From Persicaria tinctoria (Eukaryota; Streptophyta; Magnoliopsida; Caryophyllales; Polygonaceae): a stretch of 64,000 nt of DNA. Position 1 is the stretch's first letter; each line of letters starts with the position of its first letter. The notes under the pieces were generated by a model. It had not been told where the DNA came from, made no database searches, and saw only the letters and a program-made list of their open reading frames with translations. The stretch lies in contig JBANSL010000017.1 in the NCBI GenBank assembly GCA_037127255.1, positions 44,649,745 through 44,713,744 of the forward strand, given 5' to 3'. A program made the translations under genes and the position numbers. Below are positions 22,955 to 35,532 of the stretch, in pieces.

Positions 22955-23374
22955 ATGGCAGGATTCAACCCATATGTTTTCTGCGAAGAGTACTACAAAA
23001 TCAATGAGCAGATAGACAAGTACCTGTACCCAGGGTACCATATGTCTCTTCTGGAACAAACAAACACAAAGACCATAAGGAAGGACCTGCTGGATGCCGC
23101 CGAGAAGCATCAACTTTTCCTGTCTGCCCTCAACCAGGAGAAAAATGCTAACGTCTACAAGATTTTGGAGGCAACTACAAATGGGGAGCAGGAACTACAG
23201 GAGACGGTAAGTTATCAAAACTTTAAATAGTATGATTTAAAATAAGATTCCAAATTATTTAACTTTTGAGTATAAAAATTTATGTAGTTGCAAAAGAAAC
23301 AAGAGCAAGTGGAGGAAGAACTGGCGCAATACAGACCCTACGTGATTGAATGCATCAGGGAGGTCTTTGAATAA
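22955..23374 (+). CDS. Small two-exon gene, 112-residue acidic helical protein of unknown function
   Basis: Exon 1 is 22955-23206 (84 codons); the donor is GTAAGT. The intron is 23207-23287 and ends in TAG. Exon 2 is 23288-23374 and ends in TAA. Both junctions are phase 0, and the joined frame is open throughout. The N-terminal part is rich in Tyr (FCEEYYKINEQIDKYLYPGY). The C-terminal part is Gln/Glu/Lys-rich (LQKKQEQVEEELAQY) and could form a short coiled coil. No known domain or signal peptide is recognised. It sits between the transposase pseudogene and the Ulp1-like pseudogene, so it may be a third gene of that transposon. After the stop the frame stays similar to a second partial copy at 23613-23750, suggesting that the stop has shortened an older, longer protein. 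Confidence 0.6.
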
Positions 23375-23612
23375 GAAGACAACATGAGGAGGAAGATTGC
23401 AAACTTCCTTGGAAGATAAGCAGTCAAGGGCAGGAAGAAGAAGAAGTTGAAGAATACAGACTTACTTTTGCAATATTAATTATATATTTTATTTAAAATG
23501 TCTGTATTTCTTCTTAATCTGAAGTTTAAGTTTCATACAATGGTATTTTGGGTTTAAAACAATTATGAAGTTGTAACTATTAAGTTTAAAATATAATTAA
23601 TGTATTGCAGTA

Positions 23613-23750
23613 TATTTGGCTATGTGATTGAATGCAACACGTAGGTCTTTGAAGATGAAGACAAGAGGAGGAGGAAGACTGCAAACATTCTTGGAAGACA
23701 GGCAATCAAAAGCAGGGAGGAAGGAGAAGAATATGAAGAAATCATAATTT
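23613..23750 (+). pseudogene. Partial duplicate of the last exon of the small gene
   Basis: The sequence from tatgtgattgaatgca to about 23750 repeats 23338-23455 with substitutions: gtgattgaatgca, aggtctttgaa and cttggaagac are shared. The duplicate reads GAAGATGAAGAC where the gene has GAATAAGAAGAC, so the gene's stop codon replaces a GAT in this copy. The duplicate itself has a TAG early on. Confidence 0.6.
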
Positions 23751-23892
23751 ACTTTGAATTTAAGATTATTATGAATATTAACTGTAATTTTGAATTTTGT
23801 AATATTAAGGATTTCAGTATATTTGATATGTAACTGTAAAATTAATTGTAATCTCAGTTAATATATATTATAAATATAAAATGTGATTTATT

Positions 23893-24900
23893 TGCACAAT
23901 ATATTGTTGTCGATGCACAATAAGATGTTACAATTGCACAGAACAAGGTTACAATTGCACAACACAAGGTTACAAGTGCACACTAACATAAGAATAGAAA
24001 TTGGAATTAAATGGGATTTTTAAATTATATAAAACGCACCCAAAGTCAAATACATTGACAAAACCCACAAAAAATATAAATAATAATAGATTTAAAGTCA
24101 ATTAAATAAATAAATAACATTATATTTTAAATATGCAAAATAAGATGTTATATTTGCACAAAACGAGAATGTGATTGCACATTATTATACTAGGCATTTA
24201 ATAACTGCACATAATAAATTTGTAATTGCACAAAATGGGGATATTTGTGCACTACAATAGTAGTAAAAAGAAATTGGACTTAAATGTGAGTTTTACACTA
24301 TATAAATTGCACACCAAGTAAAAGCCATTCACTAAAACTAGAAAAAATAAAAAAAATAATAGATTTAAATACAATTAGATAGTTAAAAACATGATATTAC
24401 ATAAATAAAAAACACTTTAGTATGTATGCACAATAAGGTGATATAATTGCACAATACGACAATGTGATTGCACATATCATGCTGGGCCTTTATAACTGCA
24501 CATAATACAGTTATAATTGCACACAACATGGGTACTTTTGCACTATTACATTAGAAAAGTAAATTAGACTGAAATGTCAGTTTTAAACTATATAAAACGC
24601 ACACAAAGTCAAACAAATTCACAAAAAACAAAAATAAAAAATAAATTAAAATAAAAAAGAAAATAGGAATACAAACCGATGTAAGACAGCAAACAGGGAA
24701 AAGGAAACCAACATAAAAGCATGAATAGATAGACATCTCAATTATAAAAAATAAAGAGCATTATTTTACATATGCACAATAGGGTGTTAAGGTTGCACAA
24801 CATCACAGTATAAGTGCACATATTAATATTAGGCCTGCACATAACTATATAATAATATCACAACATAAAGACATATAGGTACACATTTAAATGTGAATTT
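23893..24900. repeat. Degenerate tandem repeats rich in TGCAC/GTGCA
   Basis: Blocks of about 250-340 bp recur near 23895, 24140, 24430 and 24770. Each contains several TGCACAA words about 20 nt apart followed by a stretch like tataaaacgcac. A similar TGCAC/GTGCA-rich region lies just inside the left end of the TIR element at 57295-59637. Confidence 0.6.
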
Positions 24901-25137
24901 TAAAATAAATAAAAACGCACAAAGATTCGAATTCATACAAAAAAATCCACAACGATATATATAATGCCAACAAGCCCAAATGCACAACCATAGAGTAAAC
25001 TAGACAAAGGCAACCCAAAAAGGGCATCGCAAAGGGTTATACATTACAAGACATGTAGGACACAAAATTTGTAGACCCTCAAAAGTAATAATTGTCCAGG
25101 AAGTACTGATGTTTTTTAACTACTAGTTCCTATCCCA

Positions 25138-28100
25138 TCAATCCAACAACAATTTCAGAGCATGAACACCTTTTAAGGTCAATGATGCATGTGCCTTAGC
25201 TTGAGCTGAAATTTCATATCGCAATTCATTGACATCAGAACAGATTATGTCAGTCATGTACTTCACACGCAACTTTGAGATGTTCTTGTCACTGCCTCGG
25301 AATCCCTTCTCCAATCCCACAAATGCCTCCATATGGCGCATCATACCACACTAAGTCTGCTTTCTTTGAAAATCCTTTAGACCTCAAATAATTAATCAAG
25401 AAATCATGCTGCAACAAAAAAAAAGAAAATACTATAAATGAAAAACTGAAAATAAAATTAACAAAAAAAATAGTAATAATAATGATAATAAAAAAAGGAC
25501 AAAAAGGAAAAATGGGACAGATAAGTATGAAAACTAACCAAAGTACCAACAGTATATTGAAAGATGGGAGTAGAATTTGGAGTATCCCTTGAAACATCCA
25601 GGAATTGAACAACTTTTATCTTCAGATTAAAGACTATCATGCAATAGATTGTCGCATGATAAAAACCAAACACAAACTATAAAAAAATATAAAAAGAACA
25701 AGTCAACGGAAAACAAATAAAGGAAGAAAAAGAGTAAGGTAGATTAAACATAAAGAATTAAAAAGCATAAAATAAAATTTCAACTCAAATACCATATCAA
25801 CATCTTTCAACCGAATGTGAGAAGCAGCAGCCAGTTCAGAATCAAGACGGATACTAAATTTTGCACAACGGTCATTAAAGTCAACTACAGGGGGATTTGG
25901 GGCTAATTGCTGGAAAAAAATACAAAATAAAGAACAAGGAAATAAACACAGGTAGAATGGTAAAAAAAAAATAGAAAAAAATGATATGGAAAATACAAAA
26001 GAAAAATACAACTTACATAAGACAGAATAGATATAAAAAGCCTTGATGGAGAAGCAACACTTTTGTATTGTTCTTTATGATTAAGGACAGAAGCCCATGC
26101 GCTCACAACAGAGAAAGCCACTTCAAAATCTTCTTCAAGGGATTTAAAATCAGCTCTAATAACTTCAACAGATGAATTCTTAAAAAGAACTTCACTGCAA
26201 TAGGCAAACAACAAAGTATAAAAAATAAATATAACTCACAGAAACTTAAATATAAAAAGATAAGTAAAGTAAAAATAAAAGACTTACATATCAGAAGCTG
26301 ATTTCTTAGATAAATATGCACAAATAAAACGCTCAATGTCAGACACACGCTCATTCACATCAACAACCCTAGAATAGTAAGGACTCTTCAAGGAATCAGA
26401 AGGTTTTGGTACCCTCTTACACCCAAGATCTTTCTCATTTTGATCTTGCATAGAAACATCTGAAACAACAGGGCAACCCCTAGTAGACCTACGTAAAGGC
26501 AAGACAACAGGAAACTTTTGCTTCATGTTAAACACTTTAGGAGTTGCACAATGAATTTTACTTGATGTTGATATACCTAAAGAAGAAGCATCATCTCAAC
26601 CAGAATATTCCTTGGCAATATCAACAACAGAAGTAGGAACACCAGATACACCATCGACAGCATTCGGTGCATCTCTGATATCTTTTTGTGCATCAGTATT
26701 GGAGTTGGTTGCAGGGAAAAACCCCTTTTGGGCACACTGATCAGACTTGGCAAAATCTTTAGCAATTTCCTCTTTAGTAGATTTTTTTTGAGATTGGAAG
26801 GCAGGATCAGAACCAAAAAAATCAAACGATGGCTCAGCAGAAAGATTCATACGCATAGTCCCCTTACCCTTAGATACTGCAGAATCACCCTTCTTCCCAG
26901 CATCACATTCATTCTCAAAACAAACACCACCAAGCCCACCTCCAGCTACATTCTCAACTGAACAAAAAGGATGATCAGTCTGACCAGACAATTTCATCTT
27001 ACATTTATTCATGTAAGCAAACTCAATTTGAGCAAGAGCGTCCAAAAACACAGGATCTGAACATAAAGGATCCTGGGAGGAAATCCAAACAGAAGCAGGG
27101 GAGTTACCCAAATCAGAATGATCTATAGGGGCAGAACCACCCTTATCACCCTCAAACTCCAAACCCATCAGCTTCTTGGGAGCATTACTAAGTGTTTTAA
27201 CCATTTCATTCTCTTTAAACTCAGGAGGAATTTTATCACCCAAATCAACAAACTCATATATTGAAGTAGCAAGGGTAGCAGTTTTTTAGCAAATGATTGA
27301 ATAAAATTCTACAAGGAAAAAAAAACACACAAACACACACACACAAATAATATTATAAAAAAAATACTTATATATAAGAAACAACAAAAACCTCAATAGG
27401 AGATGATTTTTTTTCAGAAACAGATGGATTGTTAGTAGGAGCAGCTGAAGGGGCAGCACATGGAGAAATAGGTTGATATGCAGGAACAAATTGACGTTCC
27501 TCAATTCTGCCACGTCCAAAGCCTCCACTGGAAAGATCATCATCCTCACGCTGACGAAGCATAGGTGATGTCAAACCCATAAAAACAGGGAAAGACCGAG
27601 TTACTCTCCTCAACAAAGTACTTTAGAATAACTTCACCCTTTCAATATAAAACAGCTAACCAACACAAACAAACAAAAAAACAAGAAAATAGATAAGAAA
27701 CAAATTATTAAAAATACAAGAGATGATGCTATAATAGCACAACAGAATAGTATAAAATGCAAAATATAGGGTAAAAAAAATACTCACAATGAGGAATAGA
27801 ATAGGACCTCTAAACTGACTGGTCTTGTTCTTTTCCCAATTTTTTTTTGAATCCACTAAGCTTTCAATAACAAAAGCACACCAATTCAATTCTTTGAAGT
27901 CCTCATTTTCACACAAAACTTTAACCAAATTGTGATTAACATTGCCATTTTGGATACTGTCCACAAGCAATGAATGAAATAACACAGGAAAGTTGAGAAC
28001 AAATTTATCGCTAGCATCAACATCAGCAACCATATGATCAATAAGAACAGAAGGATTAATGGAATCTCCAATAGAAAACAAACTCTTCCACTTCGTAAGA

Positions 28101-29370
28101 ACATTTGACTTCTCTTTAGAAGTTTTCCTACATATCAAATTCTTGCCCATAGGCAAGCCTAATGTAATATGGACGTCAAGTTCAGTAATATCTAACTTAC
28201 TTTCATCAGCCAATACCAAGCAACATCTGTTCGCATCAAACTGCTCAACCAACCAATGACAAAGGCACAGAGGAAGATAATGAATATCCAAATTCAATAA
28301 ACAACCAAAATTTATCCTCTTGATACACTCCTTCTATTTATCATTCAATCTACCCAATGCACACACAAACGCACGAGGATTTGACCTTGTTTTCAAAGAG
28401 GAGTATTGATTAGCCCTTCTAATCCTCGACTTCTTAATAAAAACAGCACCAACCCCAACATCTTGGGGGGAAGTTGTGGATTGGAGTGGCACATCGGAGG
28501 CTACATACTGCACATTAGTCCCTTCAGAGTGCAAATTTTCTCCAACAGTTGGTTGCCCTTCCTTCTCAACATGAACATCAACTCCAGAAGGGACATCATC
28601 AGTCACATTAGGCGGGAAATTAGTAGACCATATTTCAGGACTTGGAGCTGAGGAAATACCATGGGACACATCTTTGGATAAACCACCTATACTATTACCA
28701 GCTTCCCTTGATTTACGTAGGAGAGGCACATTATCTTCTGGTTCGATATCTATTGACACCCCTTCCCCATCTGATACAGAAAACCCAGGGGAATCACGTG
28801 CCAAATCAATAGCTTTAGGAGCAGAGCGGAGGGTCCGAGATTTCTAAATATGTTTTGAACGATAAGACAAAACAGCTAGAGCTTCACCATCAACCTTAGA
28901 CCTTGTTCGTTTACCTATAAGGAATAACAAATCAAAAATATAAGCAAACATAAAAACCCTAACAACCAATAAACTAAACATAATTAGCAATAAATATATA
29001 AAATTGACAAAGGACAATAAATCAACACTAAAAATTAAAATAAACCGAACATCAAACAGAGTATAAACACAAATACACAAAGAACATTACTAATATCAAA
29101 CACCTAAGATCATAAACGACTATAAAACAAAAAATAGAGAAACAAACAACGGATAAATCACCGAAAAAAGAAAACGAAACAGCTTGAATAGGCAAAGGAA
29201 CACAACATTTGCACAACTACAAGCACTAAGACACAAAATCGTTGAAGAAAAGGGGAAAACAAAAAAAAACGCACAAAATCGAAGTAAAAAAAAAACCCTA
29301 ACAAACAGGACAAATTAAATAGGAGAAAGTAACAAGGAATCAATGGCGTACCTACTGAAGAACTCGACAT
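25138..29370 (-). pseudogene. Ulp1-like cysteine protease (C48 type) gene of a MULE, multi-exon, decayed
   Basis: Read leftward. Exon 1 is MSSSSV (from 29370). Exon 2 starts at about 28915 and joins with phase agreement. The next segment (28297-27800) has the N-terminal domain often found in plant transposon Ulp1 proteins (LCHWLVEQFDANRC, VHITLGLPMG). Then come two more exons (27650-27390 and about 27260-26283) with the basic linker (KSPYYSRVVDVNERV). The catalytic part is in short exons at about 26195-26010, 25910-25790, 25680-25545, 25410-25365 and 25360-25138. His (FYHATIYCMIVFNLK), Asp (VVQFLDV) and Cys (CGMMRHMEAF) of the triad are visible. In-frame stops: TAG near 28844, TAG near 28334, TAA near 27625 and TGA near 26596; the frame also changes just before CGMMRHME. 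These proteases remove SUMO-like modifiers; plant MULEs of the Kaonashi type carry them. Confidence 0.75.
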
Positions 29371-29596
29371 TATGAAACGACGACAACAAAGACAACGAAA
29401 AAAGATCGACGGAGAACAAGGATGCAGAGGAACGAGAAATCGAATGAGAGAGAGAGAGAGAAATGAAGATCAGAGGTGAAGACGATCTAAACGAAAACAT
29501 ATGAAATGGAAATAAAAAAATGGACAGCCCAACGCAAAACAGGCCCATCTCAATTCGGGAAAGAGTAATCCGAGCTCAATGGTGTTAATTAGGGAA

Positions 29597-29653
29597 ATTT
29601 TACACCTTAAGCATATTTTACACCCTAAGGATATTTTACATTTGAACCATTGC
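29597..29653. repeat. Right terminal inverted repeat of the MULE region
   Basis: It matches the right end of the element at 57295-59637: both carry ttttacac-ttaagcatattttacac-(c/g)-taagga and end directly at a (TA)n tract. The partner left end was not found between 17.6 and 24 kb, so the element is incomplete on the left or its end has diverged. Confidence 0.65.
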
Positions 29654-29685
29654 TATATATATACGGATGTTCTCCGGTGAAAACC

Positions 29686-30026
29686 AAAATTACGGTAGAA
29701 ACCCGTGAGGAACGACTTTTTAGCTCGGTTCACTTGCCTTATAGCCTGGTTATGAATAGAACCGACCTATAAAGTCACAAATTTTAGCCCGGTTCTGAAT
29801 AAAATCGAGCTATAAAGTCACTATATAATTTTAAAACATTAGCTTTTTAGCACGATTTTTCGGTTTGACCGAACTATAAATTCATGTGTTATTTTAAAAT
29901 TGGAGTTTTTAGCACGGTTTTTAGGTTGAACAGAGCTGTAAAGTCACTGTGTGATTGAGGTTTTTAGCACGGGTTTCAAAAAAACCGAGATATAAAGTAG
30001 TCCTTACGGGTTTTTACCACAATTTG
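29686..30026. mobile_element. About 340-bp CACTA-like MITE with internal repeats
   Basis: The ends are inverted: left CAAAATTACGGTAGAAACCC, right (reverse complement) CAAATTGTGGTAAAAACCC, continuing to about 42 bp. Between them are four or five copies of a unit of the kind TTTTAGCACGGTTTTT followed by GAACCGAGCTATAAAGTCAC. Repeated short units next to the ends are typical of CACTA elements. The target duplication is not clear. Confidence 0.6.
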
Positions 30027-32423
30027 ATCTCCTTTCTTTTTTAAAAAAAAAATTAGAACATTTAGATTTCCTCAAGTTAAGATTTTATTTAGTTGATAAA
30101 AAAATATTTTCAACTTTCATATTTTTAATATCTCAACCACTTAATATCATACTGTATCTCTTAATTGAAAATAATATATATCTCCTAAATCCTAATTCAA
30201 ATGGTGGAATACTAGAATATCTCAAAAATCCTAATTTACAATGAAGGGGATGAAAACCTTTGATTCATTCTTTAAAAAAAAAAGCATTTACGGAACCAAG
30301 ATTGGAAATCCGGGTGGGCTGAATTTGCATATAATTTTTTTTACATAGGTTAGTCATTATTCTAAGAAGATAAATTAATAAACTAATCAAATTTAAGTAA
30401 TTAATAATAAAAATAGAATATAAAAGAAAGCTAACTACACAGTACACGTTGTGAGGAAAAAAAAAAAGGAAAGAAAAGCCACTATACTGAAAAAATTGAG
30501 AAAAGTTAGAGATGGGAAATCGAACCTTGGTTCATTGAGCTTTCCCTCCCCTTACCCAAAAGTCACTACCAACTAGGCCAATACATCAACATGCTCACTA
30601 CTACTAGTCTTTTATTTTTAAAATGGGGTAGGCCGTAGCAAAGTTGGGCCTACCCTTGATTCCGTCCCTGGATTGGATCATTTGTCCCCCCCCCCAATTT
30701 GAAGCCATCAGTTGGCTTCTTGTTACAATGAATTAAAGGGTCCTATTATATGCACGGTTAACTTCTCTCCATCGGCACAGTGTCGGTGCCAACGCCCGGA
30801 GTCGGCAAGCTTGTCTCGGCGCCAGCTAATGAATACGACATGTGCAACCTGAAAATGTTGAGATGCATGTGCAGCTTGTATGCCGACATCTTAACTCGGC
30901 ATCGGCATCAAGTTGGAGGAGACAAATTCCATGTGCTACCTGCAAATTATGTTCAGATTAATGCTGCAGCTTGTTTCCCGACTTCTGAACTCGGCATAGG
31001 CGTCAAGGTCCATATTCATATTATGGTGAAACTTGGAAACTATGTTAAGCCAACCCACCGACACCGGACCCCAAGCTCGTCGTCGTGCGGATGACGAGAT
31101 CAGGCCGTGTGAATAGCAAGACCGATTAAAATTGCATTTTTTGCCTTTTTAGCTTGCAGTTTACGGGAGAGCAAGAAACAACAATGGCTTCCAATTGAAA
31201 GTTGAAAGTGAGGGATCATAAAGAGTAGCACAAAAGAGAGGAGGGAGAAAAGAGAAAGAAGAGAGAGAAATTTTGTGAGAGAGTGAGTGGATCAGTCTTG
31301 TCTCACCCGAGTTCTTTCATTTCTCTTCATTTCGGTACGCCAACTCGTTTTTTGTTGGTTGATTTTTATCTTTGTAAAATTCCTAATGTTGTTTTAGGTG
31401 ATGTACGTTGGTCCAAATTTGAGTGAAACTGGGAGTAGTCTCCTTATACCAGATTTGTAAGTGGTGAACCTTTATACCTATTTTAGTTAAATAGTGGATT
31501 TTGGTGTTTTTACCGGGCGACCTTTGTTTTGATCCTTTGGGTTAGGAAGGACTTTCCACTTAAACCATGTGTGATCTTGCTTGTGTGATTGTTTGTGCAT
31601 TTGCATTAATTGCTTGGTTAATTTTATTGTGTTAGTGGTTTCATAAATTTGTAAGCTTGGTTACTCCATGGAATTGTTGCTTGAGAACGTTGATAGATTC
31701 TCGAATCCTCTCCGCATTTGAGTCTTGTTGATCCCAACACAAAAATGATCTTAATCTGTCTAGATGATGAATTCAACAGAGGAAAAGAGGAAGCGAGTTT
31801 GGTCGGGAGTATAATTCAGGGTAGATAGCATAAATACCCAAAGGTTGGGATGATTGCTGTAATTTGCCGAAAACCTAAAGAGAGGATGGGATTTGGCGGC
31901 CGAAGTAGGGCAAGATCTCACGTGGCAATCCAAGCCCTTCACATGGGTGGAGGTGACTACGTGGCAGGGGTGGCCGGTATTGACGGTTTTGGGGAATGGG
32001 GTCACGATCTTGTGTCATTGGGTACAGGGGGACAATGGTGGACTCGGGATGGCTTTTGTGTCGCTTCCCCTAACTATAAGTTTGTCCCTAGCAGCCTAGC
32101 TACTACCTTTGCTATGCCTACCATGGTTAAAGCTCAAGACACATTTAATCATATGGGTCCTCTCTTCTTAAATTTCAAACTTGTTGTTCATAAACACAAC
32201 CTAGTCTAGGAATTGAAATAAAGTAATAGCTTAACGATTTTTCTATCATTACGCCTCAAGTGTATATGATAAGACCTTAAATTTAGATTTTTTTAAATTT
32301 TAATTAGTTTAGCATTTTCTTAATTAGATTCTTACGGTCGTTTGCCTTTATTGTAGGAAATCTTTTCTAATTTAGGGTCTTATCCCCCTTGAGACATAGG
32401 ATAGAAAAATTGATAACCTAATA
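30027..32423. other. Intergenic, no supported gene
   Basis: Open frames at 30780-31094 (+) and 31850-32209 (+) have no recognised domain, promoter or splice context. A GA-rich tract lies at about 31230-31285. A segment at 30500-30690 (ending in a phrase like cctacccttgattccgtccctgg) looks like a diverged transposon end, without a supported partner. Confidence 0.35.
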
Positions 32424-33985
32424 CTCACTCCGTATTGAAATAATTGCCATTTTGGCCATTTTTACAGTTTTTAAAATACCTAAAATTAGAAAAAGAAAGA
32501 GAAGATGTAACCTTAAAAACAATCACTATCTATCTCTTTATTAAATACATGTACTGAATATTTTGGGTTATTTTAGGGTTGTAACAGCTATGGTATAAAT
32601 TCTCTAAAATAGAGATCAAAATCTCAAAAAAAAATTTAGTCTAACTCCAACAGCTTCTCTATTTTACAGATTTTTACATTTATTACATACTATATTAAAT
32701 AAGTGCATTTATTAAGTATATTTAATTTCACATTTCTAAAAACTTTATTTAAACTAATTAATCATAACATTAAGCATCACATTTCTAACATAAACTAACA
32801 TTTAAACTTAATTTATAACATTTTTTACTTAATTCTAACATTCATATCATTTAAACTTTTTGGTGAGCTATTGATTGTATTTTATCGAATTTTTAATCTA
32901 TTTAGAATTCTTGTAAATTTAATTTTCACAGTTTAATTGCGAAATATATTAAGCACATTTTATAGTTTATGTAGTTTAGTTAAAATTTTGTTATTCTAAG
33001 ATATAAGTTAAGTGTGGGGATTTGTGGTGTTTCAATCTAAATAAAGATAAATAATTACATTTTATAAAGTAAATTGGGAGGATTTGTTTAAAAAAAATAT
33101 AATTATGGGTTAGTTTTTGTAAATTCATAGAAACTTCAACCATAACTATATGCTCTCCTGAATACAGCGCGGCTCACCACTCATCCTTCTTCCTCTTCAA
33201 CTATTCCCTTCCATGTTCATATTGTGCAATTAATCTTGTAGATTTCGAATTGATATTTCTTCTTCGACCTCTCACACGCCCTTGTCCTCTCTCTCTTTCG
33301 CTTCCACCCTCTCTCTCGGACGCCACTGTAAGCCTCGCTTTCGATGGCCGCCTTCAGTCCTCTCCCCACCTTCCTTCTCTCTTGCCGTTGGGGCTCCTTT
33401 CTCCTTCTATGTCGACCGCCATCGCAGGCCAGATGGACGTCTCGCCTCCAGCCGACGTCGATGACCGCCGCTAATTGTCGTCGAGCCCTGAAACTCCCCT
33501 CCTTCCGTCAAATGCAGCAGGGAAAGTGGAAGCACGTTGGCAAGTTGAAGCTTGCAACATTAAATTCTGCCTAGGATGAAGTAAAACATTAAATTATAGA
33601 GATCAAAACTCTTCCTCCAAATTTACAAATTTTTCTCCTCTCTCTATCAATTTCTCTATTTTGCAGATCAATTTACAGGAACTGTTGGGGTGGAAAAATG
33701 GTTTTTTTTTTCTAAAATTTCTCATTTTTTCTATTTTGCAGATGTTGTTGGGCTTGCTCTAATTAGCCCATCTTTGTACTCCTAACGGGAAGATGGAATG
33801 TTTTTTCCATTGCATTAACTTAATTAGAAGTTTAAAAGTATTAATATTTAATAATTTTTCACCATTTATCTATACAATACATTTAATCTTAGTGTAAAAA
33901 CAGAAAGATTCATTAAAATGGACAACTAATTTGTTACAAGAAAGATGGACCAAAAGGTCAATTATTTAGTTACGTACTGAGGGAG
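32424..33985. mobile_element. Stowaway-like (Tc1/mariner) element carrying a nested element
   Basis: Left end CTCACTCCGTATTGAAATAA; right end as reverse complement CTCCCTCAGTACGTAACTAA, followed in both by ATTG-CC/TTTTGG-CC. Both sides have a TA dinucleotide, the expected target duplication. It is far longer than a usual Stowaway MITE because a second element fills it. Confidence 0.65.
32639..33761. mobile_element. Nested TIR element (possibly PIF/Harbinger- or hAT-like) with a CT-rich captured segment
   Basis: The ends are roughly inverted: left TCTAACTCCAACAGCTTCTC, right (reverse complement) AGAGCAAGCCCAACAACATC, each followed by a CTATTTT-CAGA or GCAAAATAGA sequence, with TTAG at both outer flanks. 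The centre at 33160-33560 is GC- and pyrimidine-rich, unlike its surroundings, and looks like a captured 5' gene region. The open frames there lack known domains. Confidence 0.45.
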
Positions 33986-34059
33986 TAAAAAATTATAACT
34001 ATTTTAATTAATTAATAGATTTTAAAGGTGTTTAAATGGATAGTTGGAACTCAAAATTA

Positions 34060-34195
34060 TGTTAGGTCCTTGAATCTGTCAATGAGAGAGAGTCATTGAG
34101 AGCTAAAGAGAGAGTTTTAGAAGAGAATAACATTTTCATTGATTAAGCATGCTCTCCACAATATACATATGACCCTTATATACTAGGTCCTAACA
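34060..34195 (-). repeat. 3' LTR of the compact element
   Basis: 136 bp, near-identical to 36269-36406 apart from a few substitutions and a 2-bp length difference. Confidence 0.85.
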
Positions 34196-35532
34196 TTACT
34201 CCCTCCCTTACAAAGACCTTGTCCCAAGGTTTAATTCAAGAAAAATTGCTACCAACTCCCAATTCTACCCATTGCTACCAACTCCCAATCATCAGAATGT
34301 ATGACACGCATTTTATATGAATGAGAAAAAAAAAATTGGTATGACAACAATCATCAAATTGCTACCACTGTCAATCATAAAAAATTGCATCAAGTGCTAG
34401 TTTCCACTCATTGTAGGCGTCCAGTAGTCTTCCAGCTATGTATTATCATCATTCTTATTCAATTTGCAACACCAGTAGAAGGTAAGTATTACCTCTGTCA
34501 TTAACTTGCCTCATTCAACTTGTAAACAAAGTCCCACGCTAGTAAACAAGAGGTACTTCACCAACCCGGCACCTTGCAGTTTGTAACATGCTATATAGCA
34601 AGCAATTGGTGAACTGGCTCTCCATATATCCACCACTCGGAATGACTTTCATATGAATTGAAGAAATCTACCTAACCATTGTTCAGCTAGGCAACCTGCA
34701 ACTATACCTGTTGTCCAACTCTCTAGGTGCAACCGTGCATACTAACACTAGCAACTTCACAAAACAACTTTGATAAACTAAGGCTTCCGGCTACATTTGG
34801 TCTACTAGTACTCCACCCGGATCAAAGACGAGGATTCAATCTGAAAGCCAATACATACCCATTCTTTCTGCACCACACCTATTCAACGTTCTCCCTATTG
34901 CTGGATCACATCCACCTGGATCGAAAGTCATCCTACAACTCAAAATCCCATGTGCGCCAACCCAATTAACGACAATCCACCCTCTATCAAATGGAAATGA
35001 CTTCAAGTCATTACCTACGAGCTCCAAAACAAAGTTTCGATCTCTGAGTGCATGCCCAACCTTGTCAATTGATGTCCACATTCCTCCCTTACCACCCTCG
35101 ATTTGACCTCTATCATAAGGCCAATTTTTTGTGTTTTGCTTATTTTTTGCGCCAAGACTAACGGATTTCGACTCAAAGCTATCAAAATCCAAGCAACAAT
35201 CATCCACTATCAAGCTAGGCATTTCTACAAACACCTTGCACGCGCAAAAATTTCCAAGGCAACCAATCCAATTTGTGCTCGAGTTAGCCAACCTAATCTC
35301 TATCCAATCGATAAAAAGCACAATCAATTCAACCAACAGTTTGATTTCACCATCATTTTTCGTAATCTCACAGGAATTGAGAATTGCCTTAGTTTCTTGG
35401 CTTGAGGCTTCAATGGTTCATAAGAATATGTCAATTCCTTCTGATCGTCTGTCATCGGGACATCCAACTCCGATGGGTTGAAGGAGATTTCCGGCGTCCC
35501 ATCTGTGATTCTTTTCGTCCGTGCTAGGTCTA

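Noticed and set aside
23893..24900. CRISPR-like array
   Set aside because: The TGCACAA words are short and irregular, spacing varies, and the setting is a plant transposon.
25703..29080. Minus-strand frames rich in Phe/Leu/Ile (for example 25703-26011, 28844-29080) as membrane proteins
   Set aside because: They read through T-rich introns of the Ulp1-like pseudogene.
18186..30688. Weakly similar end sequences (ggcggaa-aacttaggggcgg at 18192; reverse complement gggacggaatcaagggtagg at 30688) as ends of a 12.5-kb element
   Set aside because: The match is short and full of gaps, and no target duplication could be found.
31850..32209. 119-codon plus-strand frame
   Set aside because: No domain, no promoter or splice context, and an overlapping alternative frame of similar quality.
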